Assembly (NCBI RefSeq): GCF_044872765.1
Contig: NZ_CP085253.1
Location: forward strand, 1,922,001-1,986,000
Source of the DNA: Micrococcus sp023147585
GTDB taxonomy: Bacteria > Actinomycetota > Actinomycetes > Actinomycetales > Micrococcaceae
Direction of reading: 5' to 3'
DNA: 64,000 bases
Shown here: positions 26,262 to 34,284 of the stretch, piece by piece
Position numbering within the stretch: the first letter of the stretch is position 1
How the letters are laid out: each line of letters starts with the position of its first letter
Notes under the pieces: model-generated
Told to the model about the DNA's origin: nothing
Database searches by the model: none
What the model saw: the letters and a program-made list of their open reading frames with translations, nothing else
Position numbers and translations under genes: made by a program

Positions 26262-27417
26262 TCAGGTGGTCGCGAGTTCCAGGACCTGGGCGGCGACCTC
26301 GCGCGCGGCGGGGACGGCGGACTCGACGAAGGAGGTGCGGGTGCGGCGTTCGACGAGGTCCTCCACCGTGAGGGCGCCCTCCGCCAGCACGCCGAAGAGC
26401 ATCTCCGCACCGGTGTAGGCGACGCCCTCGGCGACGGGGCCCGCGAACCGGGGGTACCGACGGCCCAACTCCGCGACACGACCGGCCTCGGTGCCGTAAC
26501 GGCGCACGAGACGGGTCGGTTCCTCGAGACGGGCCAGCACCTCCCGCGGCGCCGCGCCCACGAGCGGGAGCGTCCTCGTCCGGCACTCCCGGTCCGTCCC
26601 GAGACGACGGCAGGCGGCGTCCACGGCGTCCTCGGCCATCGTGCGATAGGTCGTGAGCTTGCCCCCGGCGATCGTCAGGGGCCGGCCAGGTTCGTCGATG
26701 AGCAGGTGCCGTCGGGACACGTCGGCGGTCGCGCCCGCCTCGACGAGTGCGCGCTCCGCGCCCTCCGACAGATCCCCCGACGCGCCGTGCTCGCGCCTCT
26801 CCCCGAACCCGTGCCTCCCGATCCGCCTCTTCGTCCCTCCCGTCGACCCGCCCGACGGAGTCGGCAGCACCAACGGCCGCAGCCCGGCGAACCGGCCCAC
26901 CACGTCCTGCCTGGTCAGGGGGCGCTCCAGCGCGCGGTTGATCGTGGCGAGGAGGAAGTCCTCGTCGGATTCCGGCACCGGCGGAGCGATGCCGTCGACC
27001 CCGGGAGCGGCGTCGTCGGTGAGGCCGACGAGCACGAGGCCGTCGCTCTGTGGCAGAGCGAACACGAACCGGCCGAAGTGACCCGGCACCGGCGCGGTGA
27101 ACACGGCGCTGGGACACCCGAGCGCCTCGGCCCGCACGACCAGGTGGGATCCGCGGCTCGGCGAGATCCGCAACGACGGGTCGTGTTCACCGGCCCACAC
27201 GCCGGTCGCTGAGACGACCGTGCCCCGAGCCTCGACGCTCTCGCCCGTCGTCTCGTCCGTGAGGGTGAGTCGGTCCTCACGCAGGTCGGTCGCGGCGCAC
27301 CGGGTGAGGACGTCCGCGCCGTGCGCCGCGGCGGTGCGGGCCAGCGCGATCACGAGGCGGGCGTCGTCCTCGAGCTGACCGTCGGTGTAGTAGACGGCAC
27401 CGCGCAAGGGCCCTACC
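26262..27417 (-). pseudogene. glpD remnant (glycerol-3-phosphate dehydrogenase, C-terminal two thirds)
   Basis: About 385 residues of an FAD-dependent glycerol-3-phosphate dehydrogenase. It starts abruptly at GPLRGAVYYTDGQLEDDARL and continues with VSATGVWAGEHDPSLR, SRGSHLVV, LLIDEPGRPLTIAGGKLTTYR and the C-terminal helical domain. The N-terminal FAD-binding Rossmann part (about 170 residues, including GxGxxG) is missing. The upstream sequence in the same frame is IS-derived (from 27420). It cannot make a working enzyme. No glpF or glpK is nearby. Confidence 0.85.
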
Positions 27418-27516
27418 CCCGGATCTTGGACACGGGGTGTGATTACGCAGCCGTCGGCAGCGTAGCGGTGTTGCCGGTCTCGTAGAGGACCGGCGGGACG
27501 TAGCGGCACCACGAAT
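27418..27516 (-). mobile_element. Short IS end remnant
   Basis: Between the glpD cut and the IS3 element lies about 100 bp whose minus frame ends ...YVPPVLYETGNTATLPTAA-stop, like the C-terminus of an IS3-family orfB, with an outer sequence GGATCTTGGACACGGGG. It is probably the right end of a further IS that cut glpD. Family assignment is tentative. Confidence 0.45.
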
Positions 27517-28500
27517 TGAATCGCCCCGGGTCTGGTGGAGGCTCTGATCCAACGGAAGGATGCAGAGCATGCCAGCACCACGGAAGTACCCCGACGAGCT
27601 CCGCGAACGCGCCACGCGGATGACTCTGGAAGCCCGTCAAGACCCCGCCACGAGGACCGGAGCGTTCCGCCGTGTGGGAGAACAGCTCGGGATCAATCCC
27701 GAGACGCTGCGCAACTGGGTCCGCCAAACCGAGATCGACCACGGCCACCGCCCCGGGATCACGACCAGCGAGGCCGCCCGGGTGGCCGAGCTGGAGAAGG
27801 AGAACCGTGAACTGCGGCGGGCGAACGCGATCCTGCGCTCGGCGTCGGCTTTCTTCGCAGCGGATGCTCGAGACGCCCACAGCGCTGATCGTGGACTATA
27901 TCGACGAACACAAGCACGAGTTCGGTGTCGAGCCGATCTGCACCACGCTCTCCGCAGCAGGCACGCAGATCGCACCGAGCACGTATTACGCGGCCAAGAC
28001 GCGCCCTCCTTCAGCGCGCAGCCTGCGCGATGAGCAGGTGCTCGTTGAGATCCGGCGGGTGCATGAGGCCAACTACGGGGTCTACGGGGCCCGAAAGGTC
28101 CACGCGCAACTGCGGCGGGAGGGCCTGCAGGTGGCCAGGTGCACGGTGGAGCGGCTCATGCGAGCCGCAGGCCTGCGCGGGATCAGCCGCGCGAAGGGCC
28201 CGAGGACCACGGTCCCAGGCCCCGGCCCGGATGAGCGTCAGGACCTGGTGCAGCGCGACTTCACCGCGGCGGCTCCGAACCAGCTGTGGGTCGCTGACAT
28301 CACCTACTGCCGCACTTTCAGCGGATGGGTGTACGCCGCGTTCATCATCGACGTGTTCTCCCGACGGGTGCTGGGCTGGCAGCTGTCGAAGTCGCTGCGC
28401 ACGGACCTGGCCCTGGATGCCCTCGAGATGGCGTTCTGGACGCGTCAGCGTGCAGGCCACGACGTGGCCGGGCTACGGCATCACAGCGATAAAGGAGTCC
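27517..28500 (+). mobile_element. IS3-family element, 3'-truncated and frameshifted
   Basis: The left end is TGAATCGCCCCGGGTCTGG at 27517. OrfA starts at 27569 (MPAPRKYPDELRERATRM; helix-turn-helix and leucine-zipper-like LEKENRELRRANAIL) and loses its normal end near 27863, where one extra base seems present. OrfB (minus its end) reads IVDYIDEHKHEFGVEPICTTL, YGVYGARKVHAQLRREGL, LWVADITYCRTFSGW (first catalytic Asp) and LRHHSDKGVQ (second Asp), then stops matching at 28500. The part with the catalytic Glu is gone, replaced by an IS30-like end. It is inactive. Confidence 0.85.
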
Positions 28501-28698
28501 AGGGTGGATTCAATCGGTCGTCGCAACACCCTCTCGGAATCACTGGAGGTATGGGCGATGGCAAGCAAGGACTGGGCGAGGAAGATCAGTGACGTGCCCG
28601 AGGGGACACGTCGGCAGTGGAGAGCGGATCGGGCCTTGCGGGCCCCGATGCGCTCTCCTGGCAGGCCGCAGCCCTCACGGGAGGTCCAACGCCAGTTC
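28501..28698 (+). mobile_element. 5' fragment of an IS30-family element
   Basis: Directly after the truncated IS3 orfB comes a new end (GGTGGATTCAATCGGTCG) and a transposase N-terminus beginning near 28558: MASKDWARKISDVPEG, then APMRSPGRPQPSREVQRQFW. This matches the start of actinobacterial IS30-type transposases. It is cut after about 47 codons by the next IS3 element at 28699. The remainder is not found on the far side of that element. Confidence 0.6.
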
Positions 28699-28843
28699 TG
28701 GCTGAGCCGCCCCCTTCATTCGGTCCGGACGTTCTGTGAGTCGTCGGTTTCCATTTGATGGGTGCACTGCCGAGCGTACTCGGCTGGGGTTAGGTAGCCG
28801 AGCGAGGAGTGCCGGCGGTGGTGGTTGTACTCGTCCTTCCAGT

Positions 28844-28852
28844 CGCCGATGA
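28844..28852 (+). repeat. Left target-site duplication of the IS256-family element
   Basis: CGCCGATGA occurs here and again at 30266-30274, directly outside the two ends of the nested element. The 9-bp length fits IS256-family duplications. Confidence 0.85.
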
Positions 28853-30265
28853 AGTTGAGTCCCTGATAGTGGTGTAACCCTCCCCGGCCGCCAACACCGT
28901 CCCCAGCATGGACGCGGTCACCGTGGGAGCCTTCGAGTGAACCTTCCACAGCACTCTCGAAAGGGACATCACCACGATGACCGCTCCTCACATTGTCGAC
29001 CCTGAACGCCTGCTACGCGAAGCGATCGGCGAAGCCTCGCCGGACTTGTTGCGCCACCTGCTGCAGACCGTGATCAACGCCCTGCTCAGCGCTGACGCAG
29101 ACGCGGTCTGCGGCGCCGAGTACGGCACCGCTTCTGATACCCGCACCGCACAGCGCAACGGGTACCGCCACCGGCCCCTCGACACCCGCGCCGGCACGAT
29201 CGACGTGGCCATCCCGAAACTGCGCGCCGGCACGTACTTCCCAGAGTGGCTGCTCGAGCGACGCAAGCGGGCCGAGTCCGCGTTGATCACGGTCGTCGCC
29301 GACTGCTACCTCGCTGGGGTCTCCACCCGACGCATGGACAAGCTCGTGCGCCAGCTGGGCATCGACTCGCTCTCGAAGTCCCAGGTCAGCCGGATGGCCG
29401 CCGAGCTGGACGAGCACATCGACGCGTTCCGGCACCGCCCGCTGGGGGATGCCGGCCCGTTCGTGTTCCTCGCCGCGGACGCCCTGACCATGAAGGTTCG
29501 CGAGGGTGGTCGGGTGATCAACGCGGTGGCCATGGTCGCCACCGGCGTCAACGCTGACGGGCGACGTGAGGTACTCGGGCTGCGGGTGGCCACCACGGAG
29601 TCAGGCGCGGCGTGGAACGAGTTCTTCGCTGATCTGGTCGCCCGCGGCCTTCACGGGGTGAGACTGGTGACTTCGGACTCCCACCGTGGCCTGGTCGAAG
29701 CCATCGCGGCGAACCTGCCCGGGGCCGTGTGGCAGCGGTGCCGCACGCACTATGCCGCGAACCTGATGGCGGTGACCCCGAAGGCCATGTGGCCGGCGGT
29801 GAAGGCCATGCTCCACAGCGTCTACGACCAGCCTGACGGGCCGGCGGTGCACGCCCAGTTCGACCGGCTCTTGGACTACGTGGCCGAGCGGTTGCCCGCC
29901 GTGGCTGGGCACCTCGATGCTGCTCGGGAGGACATCCTCGCGTTCATCTCGTTCCCGAAGGACGTGTGGTCCCAGATCTGGTCGAACAACCCTGCCGAGC
30001 GCCTGAATCGGGAGATCCGGCGCCGCACGGACGCGGTGGGCATCTTCCCGAACCGGGATGCCGTGGTGCGGCTCGTGGGGGCCGTGTTGGCTGAGCAGAC
30101 GGATGAGTGGGCCGAGGGCCGCCGGTACCTCGGTCTCGAGCTGCTGGCCCGCTGCCGCGAGCCCCTCACGCAAGAACCGGGCACCGTGATGGGCACGGAG
30201 GTGATGCCGGCCCTGGCCTGATTCTCATGCCTCGAAGACGGTTACACCACTTCCAGGGACTTGAC
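28853..30265 (+). mobile_element. IS256-family (Mutator-like) insertion sequence, complete
   Basis: Inverted ends AGTCCCTGATAGTGGTGTAA (left) and AGTCCCTGGAAGTGGTGTAA (right, inverted) enclose an intact transposase. The 9-bp direct repeat CGCCGATGA flanks it, and excision restores the host IS3 reading frame. It is the youngest layer of this nest. Confidence 0.92.
28977..30221 (+). CDS. IS256-family transposase
   Basis: A 414-residue Mutator-type DDE transposase. Start MTAPHIVDPERLLREAIGEA; QRNGYRHRPLDTRAGTIDV, then IPKLRAGTYFPEWLLERRKR is the classical N-terminal stretch. The catalytic region includes FVFLAADALTMKVRE (first Asp), LVTSDSHRGLVEAI (second Asp) and WSNNPAERLNREIRRR (Glu). A CxxH-like WQRCRTHYAANLM segment is present. 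The gene is uninterrupted and probably functional. Confidence 0.96.
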   Translation: MTAPHIVDPERLLREAIGEASPDLLRHLLQTVINALLSADADAVCGAEYGTASDTRTAQRNGYRHRPLDTRAGTIDVAIPKLRAGTYFPEWLLERRKRAESALITVVADCYLAGVSTRRMDKLVRQLGIDSLSKSQVSRMAAELDEHIDAFRHRPLGDAGPFVFLAADALTMKVREGGRVINAVAMVATGVNADGRREVLGLRVATTESGAAWNEFFADLVARGLHGVRLVTSDSHRGLVEAIAANLPGAVWQRCRTHYAANLMAVTPKAMWPAVKAMLHSVYDQPDGPAVHAQFDRLLDYVAERLPAVAGHLDAAREDILAFISFPKDVWSQIWSNNPAERLNREIRRRTDAVGIFPNRDAVVRLVGAVLAEQTDEWAEGRRYLGLELLARCREPLTQEPGTVMGTEVMPALA

Positions 30266-30274
30266 CGCCGATGA
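30266..30274 (+). repeat. Right target-site duplication of the IS256-family element
   Basis: Second copy of CGCCGATGA, matching 28844-28852. Confidence 0.85.
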
Positions 30275-31003
30275 TGACCTGTGCGTGCAGCAGTGAGTAG
30301 AAGCTGTTGATGTTGAGGCACTCGTCGCGGATCCGGCTGTTGAACGACTCGACGTACCCGTTGCGCCACGGCGAGCCCGGAGGGATGTAGGACAGGCCGG
30401 TGCGGGTGCCGGCCCAGTCGGCCATCGCCTCGCTGATGAACTCCGGCCCGTTGTCCGACCTGAGCACCGCCGGGGCGCCCCGGGCGGCGACGAGGTCCTC
30501 GAGGTGGGCGGTGAGTCGGTCGGCGGTAATCGAGCGCTCCACGAGGCCGCCGATGCACTCCCGGGTGTGTTCGTCGACGATCGAGCAGATCTTGATCGGT
30601 CGTCCGTGCTCGTCGGCGTCGAACTGGAAGTCCACCGCCCACACCACGTTCGGCGCGTCCGCCGTCGGCGCGTCGACGGTCGAGGACCCGACGCGCTTGC
30701 GTCGACGCCGCTGCGGGACCCGGAGCCCTTCGTCACGCCACAGGCGTTGGATCTTCTTGTGGTTCACCACCCACCCCTCGGCGCGGGCGTCGTGATACGC
30801 CCGCCGATACCCGTAGCGGGGATGGTCCTTCGCCCAGGCGCGCAGCCACTCCCTGAGCGCCCGATCCGGGTCCGCGACCGTGTCGCCCTTGAGCGGTCGC
30901 CGGTACGCGGAGCGGCTCAGCCCGACCAGACGGCACGCCATCCGTTCGCTCACCCGCAACTTGCGCTTGAGGTGATCGACGGCGGCGCGGCGCCTGTCCG
31001 GGC

Positions 31004-31288
31004 TTAGAAGTTTCCCTCAGCCAGCTCCTTGAGCGCGGCCTTCTCCAGCTCCGCTTCCGCGAGCAGACGCTTCAGGGTCGCGTTCTGCTTCTCCAGCTCC
31101 TTCAGGCGCTTTGCATCGTCGGCCTTGAGGCCGCCGTACTGGTTCCGCCACCGGTAGTACGTCTGCTCGGACACCCCGAGCTCCCGGCACACCGCCGCGA
31201 CGTCCTGACCATCGGCGAGCATCCTGTCGGCCTGCCCGAGCTTACGGACGACCTGCTCGGGGGTGTGACGCTTCCTGCTGTTCGTCAT
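31004..31288 (-). CDS. IS3-family transposase orfA
   Basis: A 94-residue helix-turn-helix protein: MTNSRKRHTPEQVVRKLGQ, DVAAVCRELGVSEQTYYRWR and a coiled-coil LKELEKQNATLKRLLAEAEL. The ATG giving MTNSRKRH is preferred over the longer reading. It precedes the split orfB on the minus strand; the usual -1 frameshift would join them. It is intact, but its partner is broken. Confidence 0.9.
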   Translation of the reverse strand: MTNSRKRHTPEQVVRKLGQADRMLADGQDVAAVCRELGVSEQTYYRWRNQYGGLKADDAKRLKELEKQNATLKRLLAEAELEKAALKELAEGNF

Positions 31289-31371
31289 GATCTGACCAGT
31301 CTCCCTGCCCGCGACCGCGGGCAACAGGACGACTCTCATAACGACTGGACCTACGAAACGGGGTCAGCCCA

Positions 31372-31851
31372 GTCCACCTTGTGATGGTGGGTGTAAGTGA
31401 GCATCTCGAGAGCGTGGAAGTTCTCGGCGTTGATGACCGTATGGAAGGGCTTGCCACCGCCGTTCTCGACTCGGCCGGTCTCGACGAGGCCGGGGTACAT
31501 GTGATCGCGGAACTCAGCGACGACGACGAGATCGGAAATGGCCGCCTGGGCCTCCTGCTCGCCGTCGACGGCGGTCAGGCGGGCGGTGCCGGTAGTGCGG
31601 TCGATGTGGTCGACGTGCCAGAGGGTCTGGTCACCTTTCTTGGTCTCCCCGCGGGGCGGGAGTATGCGGACCTTGTCCCCCTTGCGGACGGGCCGAGAGG
31701 GCAGTTCCACGGCCTCGGGGCGGTGCCCCTCGAACACGAGTCCGAACTGGCGCTGACGCCGGGTGCGGTTCTTGATCTCGCGTTCGAGGTTGGCCGCGAG
31801 GTCTGGGTTCGTGGCGCGGACCTGGCCGAGGAGGTCAGAGAGGCTGGACAT
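31372..31851 (-). pseudogene. Type III restriction-modification methyltransferase (mod), N-terminal stump
   Basis: The first 160 codons of a Mod-type adenine methyltransferase: MSSLSDLLGQVRATNPDLAA, RRQFGLVFEGHRPEAVELP-like stretch, KGDKVRILPPRGETKKGDQ, YPGLVETGRVENGGGKPFHT and NAENFHALEMLTYTHHHKVD. The match ends at KVD (31372), just before the position where DPPY would follow, because the IS3 element starts there. The catalytic motifs, target-recognition domain and any res gene are missing. An ancestral type III system was therefore destroyed here. Confidence 0.82.
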
Positions 31852-32121
31852 AAGGGTGGATGCCTTCGCGTGTGTGCCAGTAGGTGTCGATGGTGGCGAC
31901 CTTCCGAGAGTAGGCCGGGCGTCGTTCTAACGACTGGGGCGACACGCTTTGGTCTTTCGCCACGGCCCCGGTCAAGCGCGCCCGCCGCCATGAGCGCACG
32001 GCCGGGTTCACCCGCGCCGACGAGTACGGGCCCGCGTACACATCACCAGGGGGCTTGCCACCTGAGAGGCGGGAGGCCGCCTAACCTAGAGCCGCTCCCA
32101 CGGGACCACGTGGACACATCC

Positions 32122-32166
32122 AGACCCCCGCGGGAGCCTTCCCAGGCGCAGGCCCGCGGGGGTCTT
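32122..32166 (+). terminator. Hairpin terminator
   Basis: GACCCCCGCGGG (32122-32133) pairs with CCCGCGGGGGTC (32152-32163), followed by TTT. The gene it served is no longer upstream. Confidence 0.65.
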
Positions 32167-32240
32167 TCCATGCCCAGACGAGTCCGCCAGGCCCTCGGGA
32201 CGCCCGCGGCGTCGCCCGGGAGGCCAATCCTGTGCGTGAA

Positions 32241-32280
32241 GAAGCCCCCGGGAGACTCGTCCGAGTCTCCCGGGGGCTTC
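32241..32280. terminator. Perfect 19-bp hairpin, probable bidirectional terminator
   Basis: GAAGCCCCCGGGAGACTCG and its exact complement CGAGTCTCCCGGGGGCTTC are separated by only TC. The stem is unusually long and perfect. Confidence 0.7.
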
Positions 32281-32469
32281 CCCTGTGGAACGTACAAACC
32301 GTTCCCTGGCCGTCTTGCAAACGGCCCGCGGTGCGCGAGGGGGGACTTGAACTGACCTCGACCCCCTCGCGCCGCGAATCTTGGAAGGGCGTTCTGCCGC
32401 ATGAAATCAACGATCTACGGCATGTGCCCTGTGGATGACTCCACCGCGATACCTCGACCTGCAGGTTGC

Positions 32470-32491
32470 TTAGCACTTTCGTTAGCACTTT
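32470..32491 (+). repeat. Tandem TTAGCACTTT pair
   Basis: TTAGCACTTT occurs at 32470-32479 and 32482-32491, 12 bp apart, in otherwise GC-rich DNA. The spacing of about one helical turn suggests a protein-binding site, for example integrase arm or excisionase sites, but no integrase gene is present. Confidence 0.55.
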
Positions 32492-32607
32492 TGCGGCGCG
32501 CCCAGCTCTGGCTGAGGTAGGCAGGGGCCGCTTGCCGCTTGCTACCCTGGGTTCACACGAAACTCTAGGCTTGGCCCCCAACCGGGCCGGAAGGTGAGGT
32601 CAGGAAC

Positions 32608-33000
32608 ATGGACTTCTGGAGCACGATCTGGGATGCGATCTGGTGGTTCTTCACCATCTTTGTGTTCGTCGCCTACCTCATCGCACTGTTCTCAATCATC
32701 AGTGATCTCTTCCGGGACCGCGAACTCAGCGGCGTCTACAAGGCGATCTGGCTGCTTTTCCTCATCTTTCTTCCGTTCCTCACGGCGCTCGTTTACCTGA
32801 TCTTCCGCGGTCGTGGGATGGGCGATCGAGCCGAGCGACAGGCACGAGAGGCCAAAGCAACGGCGGACGACTACATCCGGACTGTTGCTGGGGGACCTGC
32901 GTCTGAGATCGCGCAAGCCAAGCAGCTACTCGACAGCGGAACTATCTCCGAGGCGGAGTTCCAGAGTCTGAAGCAAAGCGCGCTGGATGGTTCCCGTTAG
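32608..33000 (+). CDS. Small membrane protein with PLDc_N and SHOCT domains
   Basis: A 130-residue protein with two membrane helices. WWFFTIFVFVAYLIALFSII and AIWLLFLIFLPFLTALVYLI form the PLDc_N (phospholipase D N-terminal-like) module ending in RGRGM. A charged linker follows. The last 30 residues (EIAQAKQLLDSGTISEAEFQ) are a SHOCT oligomerisation motif. Proteins of this make-up are common in actinobacteria and of unknown function. The lower GC content and the terminators upstream suggest the gene is accessory. Confidence 0.8.
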   Translation: MDFWSTIWDAIWWFFTIFVFVAYLIALFSIISDLFRDRELSGVYKAIWLLFLIFLPFLTALVYLIFRGRGMGDRAERQAREAKATADDYIRTVAGGPASEIAQAKQLLDSGTISEAEFQSLKQSALDGSR

Positions 33001-33088
33001 CGTTGTCGGGCAAGTGCACGAGCGTCCTCGCCGCGGCTACGACTGCAAACGTCTCTTCGGCAGCCGGGAAGAAGTCGACGGTGGTATC

Positions 33089-34031
33089 TAGGGCGTGTCT
33101 GAGAATAGATGCACGAGTCAGCTGAGACCCTGGGGACATGTCCCGGTTCCAGATGCTCTCCGACGCCCAATGGGAGTTGATCGCCCCGATGCTCCCGACC
33201 CGGACCGGCCGCGCCGGCAGGCCGTTCGCCGACGCCCGCACCATGGTGGAGGCGATCATCTACCGATACAGGTGCGGAATCGCTTGGAGGGATCTGCCCG
33301 AGGTCTACGGGCCCTGGCAGACCGTGTGGACCTGGCATCGGCGCTTGGCTGAAGAAGGCACCTGGGACACGGTGCTGGCCACGCTGACCGCCGCCGCTGA
33401 CGCCGAAGGCCTGATCGATTGGTCGGTCTCGGTGGACTCCACGATCGCCCGCGCCCACCAGCACGCGACGAACATCACCCGCCACACAGGGGGATGGATC
33501 GAACTACAAGAATCCGCGTGAGGAGCCGGCCGATCACGGCATCGGGCGCTCCCGTGGCGGGCTGAGCACGAAGATCCATCAGCTCGTCGATGGGACCGGG
33601 CTGCCGCTGGTCAGCCTGATCACCCCCGGCCAGGCAGGGGACTCCCCGATGCTGCTTCCTCTTCTGGAGCAGCTGCGCGTGACCCGGCCAGTAGGGCGGC
33701 CCCGGACCCGCCCCGAGGCCGTGCTGGGCGACAAGGCGTACTCCTCCCGGGCGATCCGCACCCACCTGCGCGCCCGCCGGATCAAAGCCGTCATCCCCGA
33801 GCCGGCCGACCAGCAGGGCCACCGCAGACGGCGCGGTGCCCGCGGCGGGCGCCCCGTCAGCCTCGACGCGGACGCCTACAAGGGCCGCAACGTCATCGAG
33901 CGCCAGTACGCGCACCTGAAGCAATGGCGGGGCCTGGCGACCCGGTACGACAAGTACGCGATCGTCTACCGCGCCGCCGTGGTGTTGAACGCTGTGCTCG
34001 CATGGTCAAAACGATTGTCAGACATGCCCTA
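33089..34031 (+). mobile_element. IS5-family (IS427-like) insertion sequence, copy 2, complete
   Basis: Same ends as copy 1 (AGGGCGTGTCTGAGAAT on the left, GATTGTCAGACATGCCCT on the right), again at CTAG (33088-33091 and 34029-34032). It is in the same orientation as copy 1, about 17 kb away. Protein differences from copy 1 are few. The right CTAG supplies the stop codons of both its own orfB and the convergent small gene. Confidence 0.92.
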
Positions 34032-34032
34032 G
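33138..34032 (+). CDS. IS5-family transposase, two overlapping frames (copy 2)
   Basis: OrfA 33138-33521 (MSRFQMLSDAQWELIAPML) and orfB ending 34032 repeat the arrangement of copy 1, including the +1 (or -2) offset and the run ACAGGGGGATGG near the end of orfA. OrfB carries GIGRSRGGLSTKIHQLVDG and NVIERQYAHLKQWRGL. Both reading frames are intact, so it is probably active. Differences from copy 1 cluster in orfB near residues 6-12 and 85-95. Confidence 0.9.
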
Positions 34033-34238
34033 TCGCCGTCCACCACGTGCATGGCCTCCGACTCCGCGGCGCGCAGCGCGTCGACGGCGCGGCCGTCGCC
34101 GGCCCAGTCCTGCGGGTCGTCGGAGCTGCCGGGCGCCGGCTGGCCGTCGCGGCCGTCCAGGGGCTCGGGGTCGCCAGCGGCCTGGGGGTCGGCCAGCAGG
34201 TCGGCCTCCAGCTCGATCTCGTTCGGCTCGGTGCTCAT
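34029..34238 (-). CDS. Small acidic protein of unknown function
   Basis: A 69-residue, strongly acidic protein (MSTEPNEIELEADLLADPQ...). AGGAG precedes the ATG at 34238. It lies 46 bases downstream of the alcohol dehydrogenase on the same strand and may share its transcript. Its stop codon is formed by the CTAG at the IS5 end, so the natural C-terminus may have been altered by the insertion. No domain is recognised. Confidence 0.6.
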   Translation of the reverse strand: MSTEPNEIELEADLLADPQAAGDPEPLDGRDGQPAPGSSDDPQDWAGDGRAVDALRAAESEAMHVVDGD

Positions 34239-34284
34239 GGAGTTTCTCCTGTCGTCGAGGGTGAGGGATGCGGAAGGCACCAGC

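Larger units (their letters stand above)
28716..30959 (-). pseudogene. IS3-family transposase orfB, split by an IS256-family insertion
   Basis: The 5' part (30959 to about 30266) reads MRVSERMACRLVGLSRSAYR, VVWAVDFQFDADEHGRPIK (first Asp), VLRSDNGPEFISEAM (second Asp) and YVESFNSRIRDECLNINSFY (Glu). The 3' part (28852 to 28716) reads IGDWKDEYNHHRRHSSLGY and ends NVRTE. Removing 28853-30265 with one 9-bp duplicate joins them in frame as AQVIIGDWKDEYNHH. All catalytic residues are kept, so the element was probably active until the insertion. Confidence 0.88.
28699..31371 (-). mobile_element. IS3-family element (IS407-like), interrupted by an IS256-family element
   Basis: Ends are related inverted repeats with TG/CA tips: left TGGCTGAGCCGCC at 28699, right (inverted) TGGGCTGACCCCG ending at 31371. 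A strongly matching inner part is GGTCCGGACGTT at 28722 against GGTCCAGTCGTT at 31351. OrfA and orfB lie on the minus strand. Without the nested element at 28853-30265 it is about 1.26 kb, normal for the group. The flanks (IS30 fragment on one side, methyltransferase stump on the other) share no target duplication, which indicates deletion or recombination at this element. Confidence 0.85.
31852..32607. other. Gene-poor stretch with two hairpin terminators and a short direct repeat
   Basis: No convincing coding region lies between the mod stump and the gene at 32608. A 68-codon minus frame from 32041 (MYAGPYSSARVNPAVRSWRR) matches nothing I recognise. The DNA holds two strong hairpins (32122-32166 and 32241-32280), a tRNA-arm-like segment near 32335-32375 and the direct repeat at 32470. 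TAGGCT near 32566 may be the -10 for the downstream gene. Confidence 0.5.

Noticed and set aside
32335..32375. Possible tRNA on the minus strand
   Set aside because: A T-arm-like loop is present, but no matching acceptor or anticodon stem can be built.
16062..34032. A classical composite transposon formed by the two IS5 copies
   Set aside because: The copies are alike and in direct orientation, but the block contains many other insertions and no outer target duplication beyond CTAG can be shown; kept only as a hypothesis.
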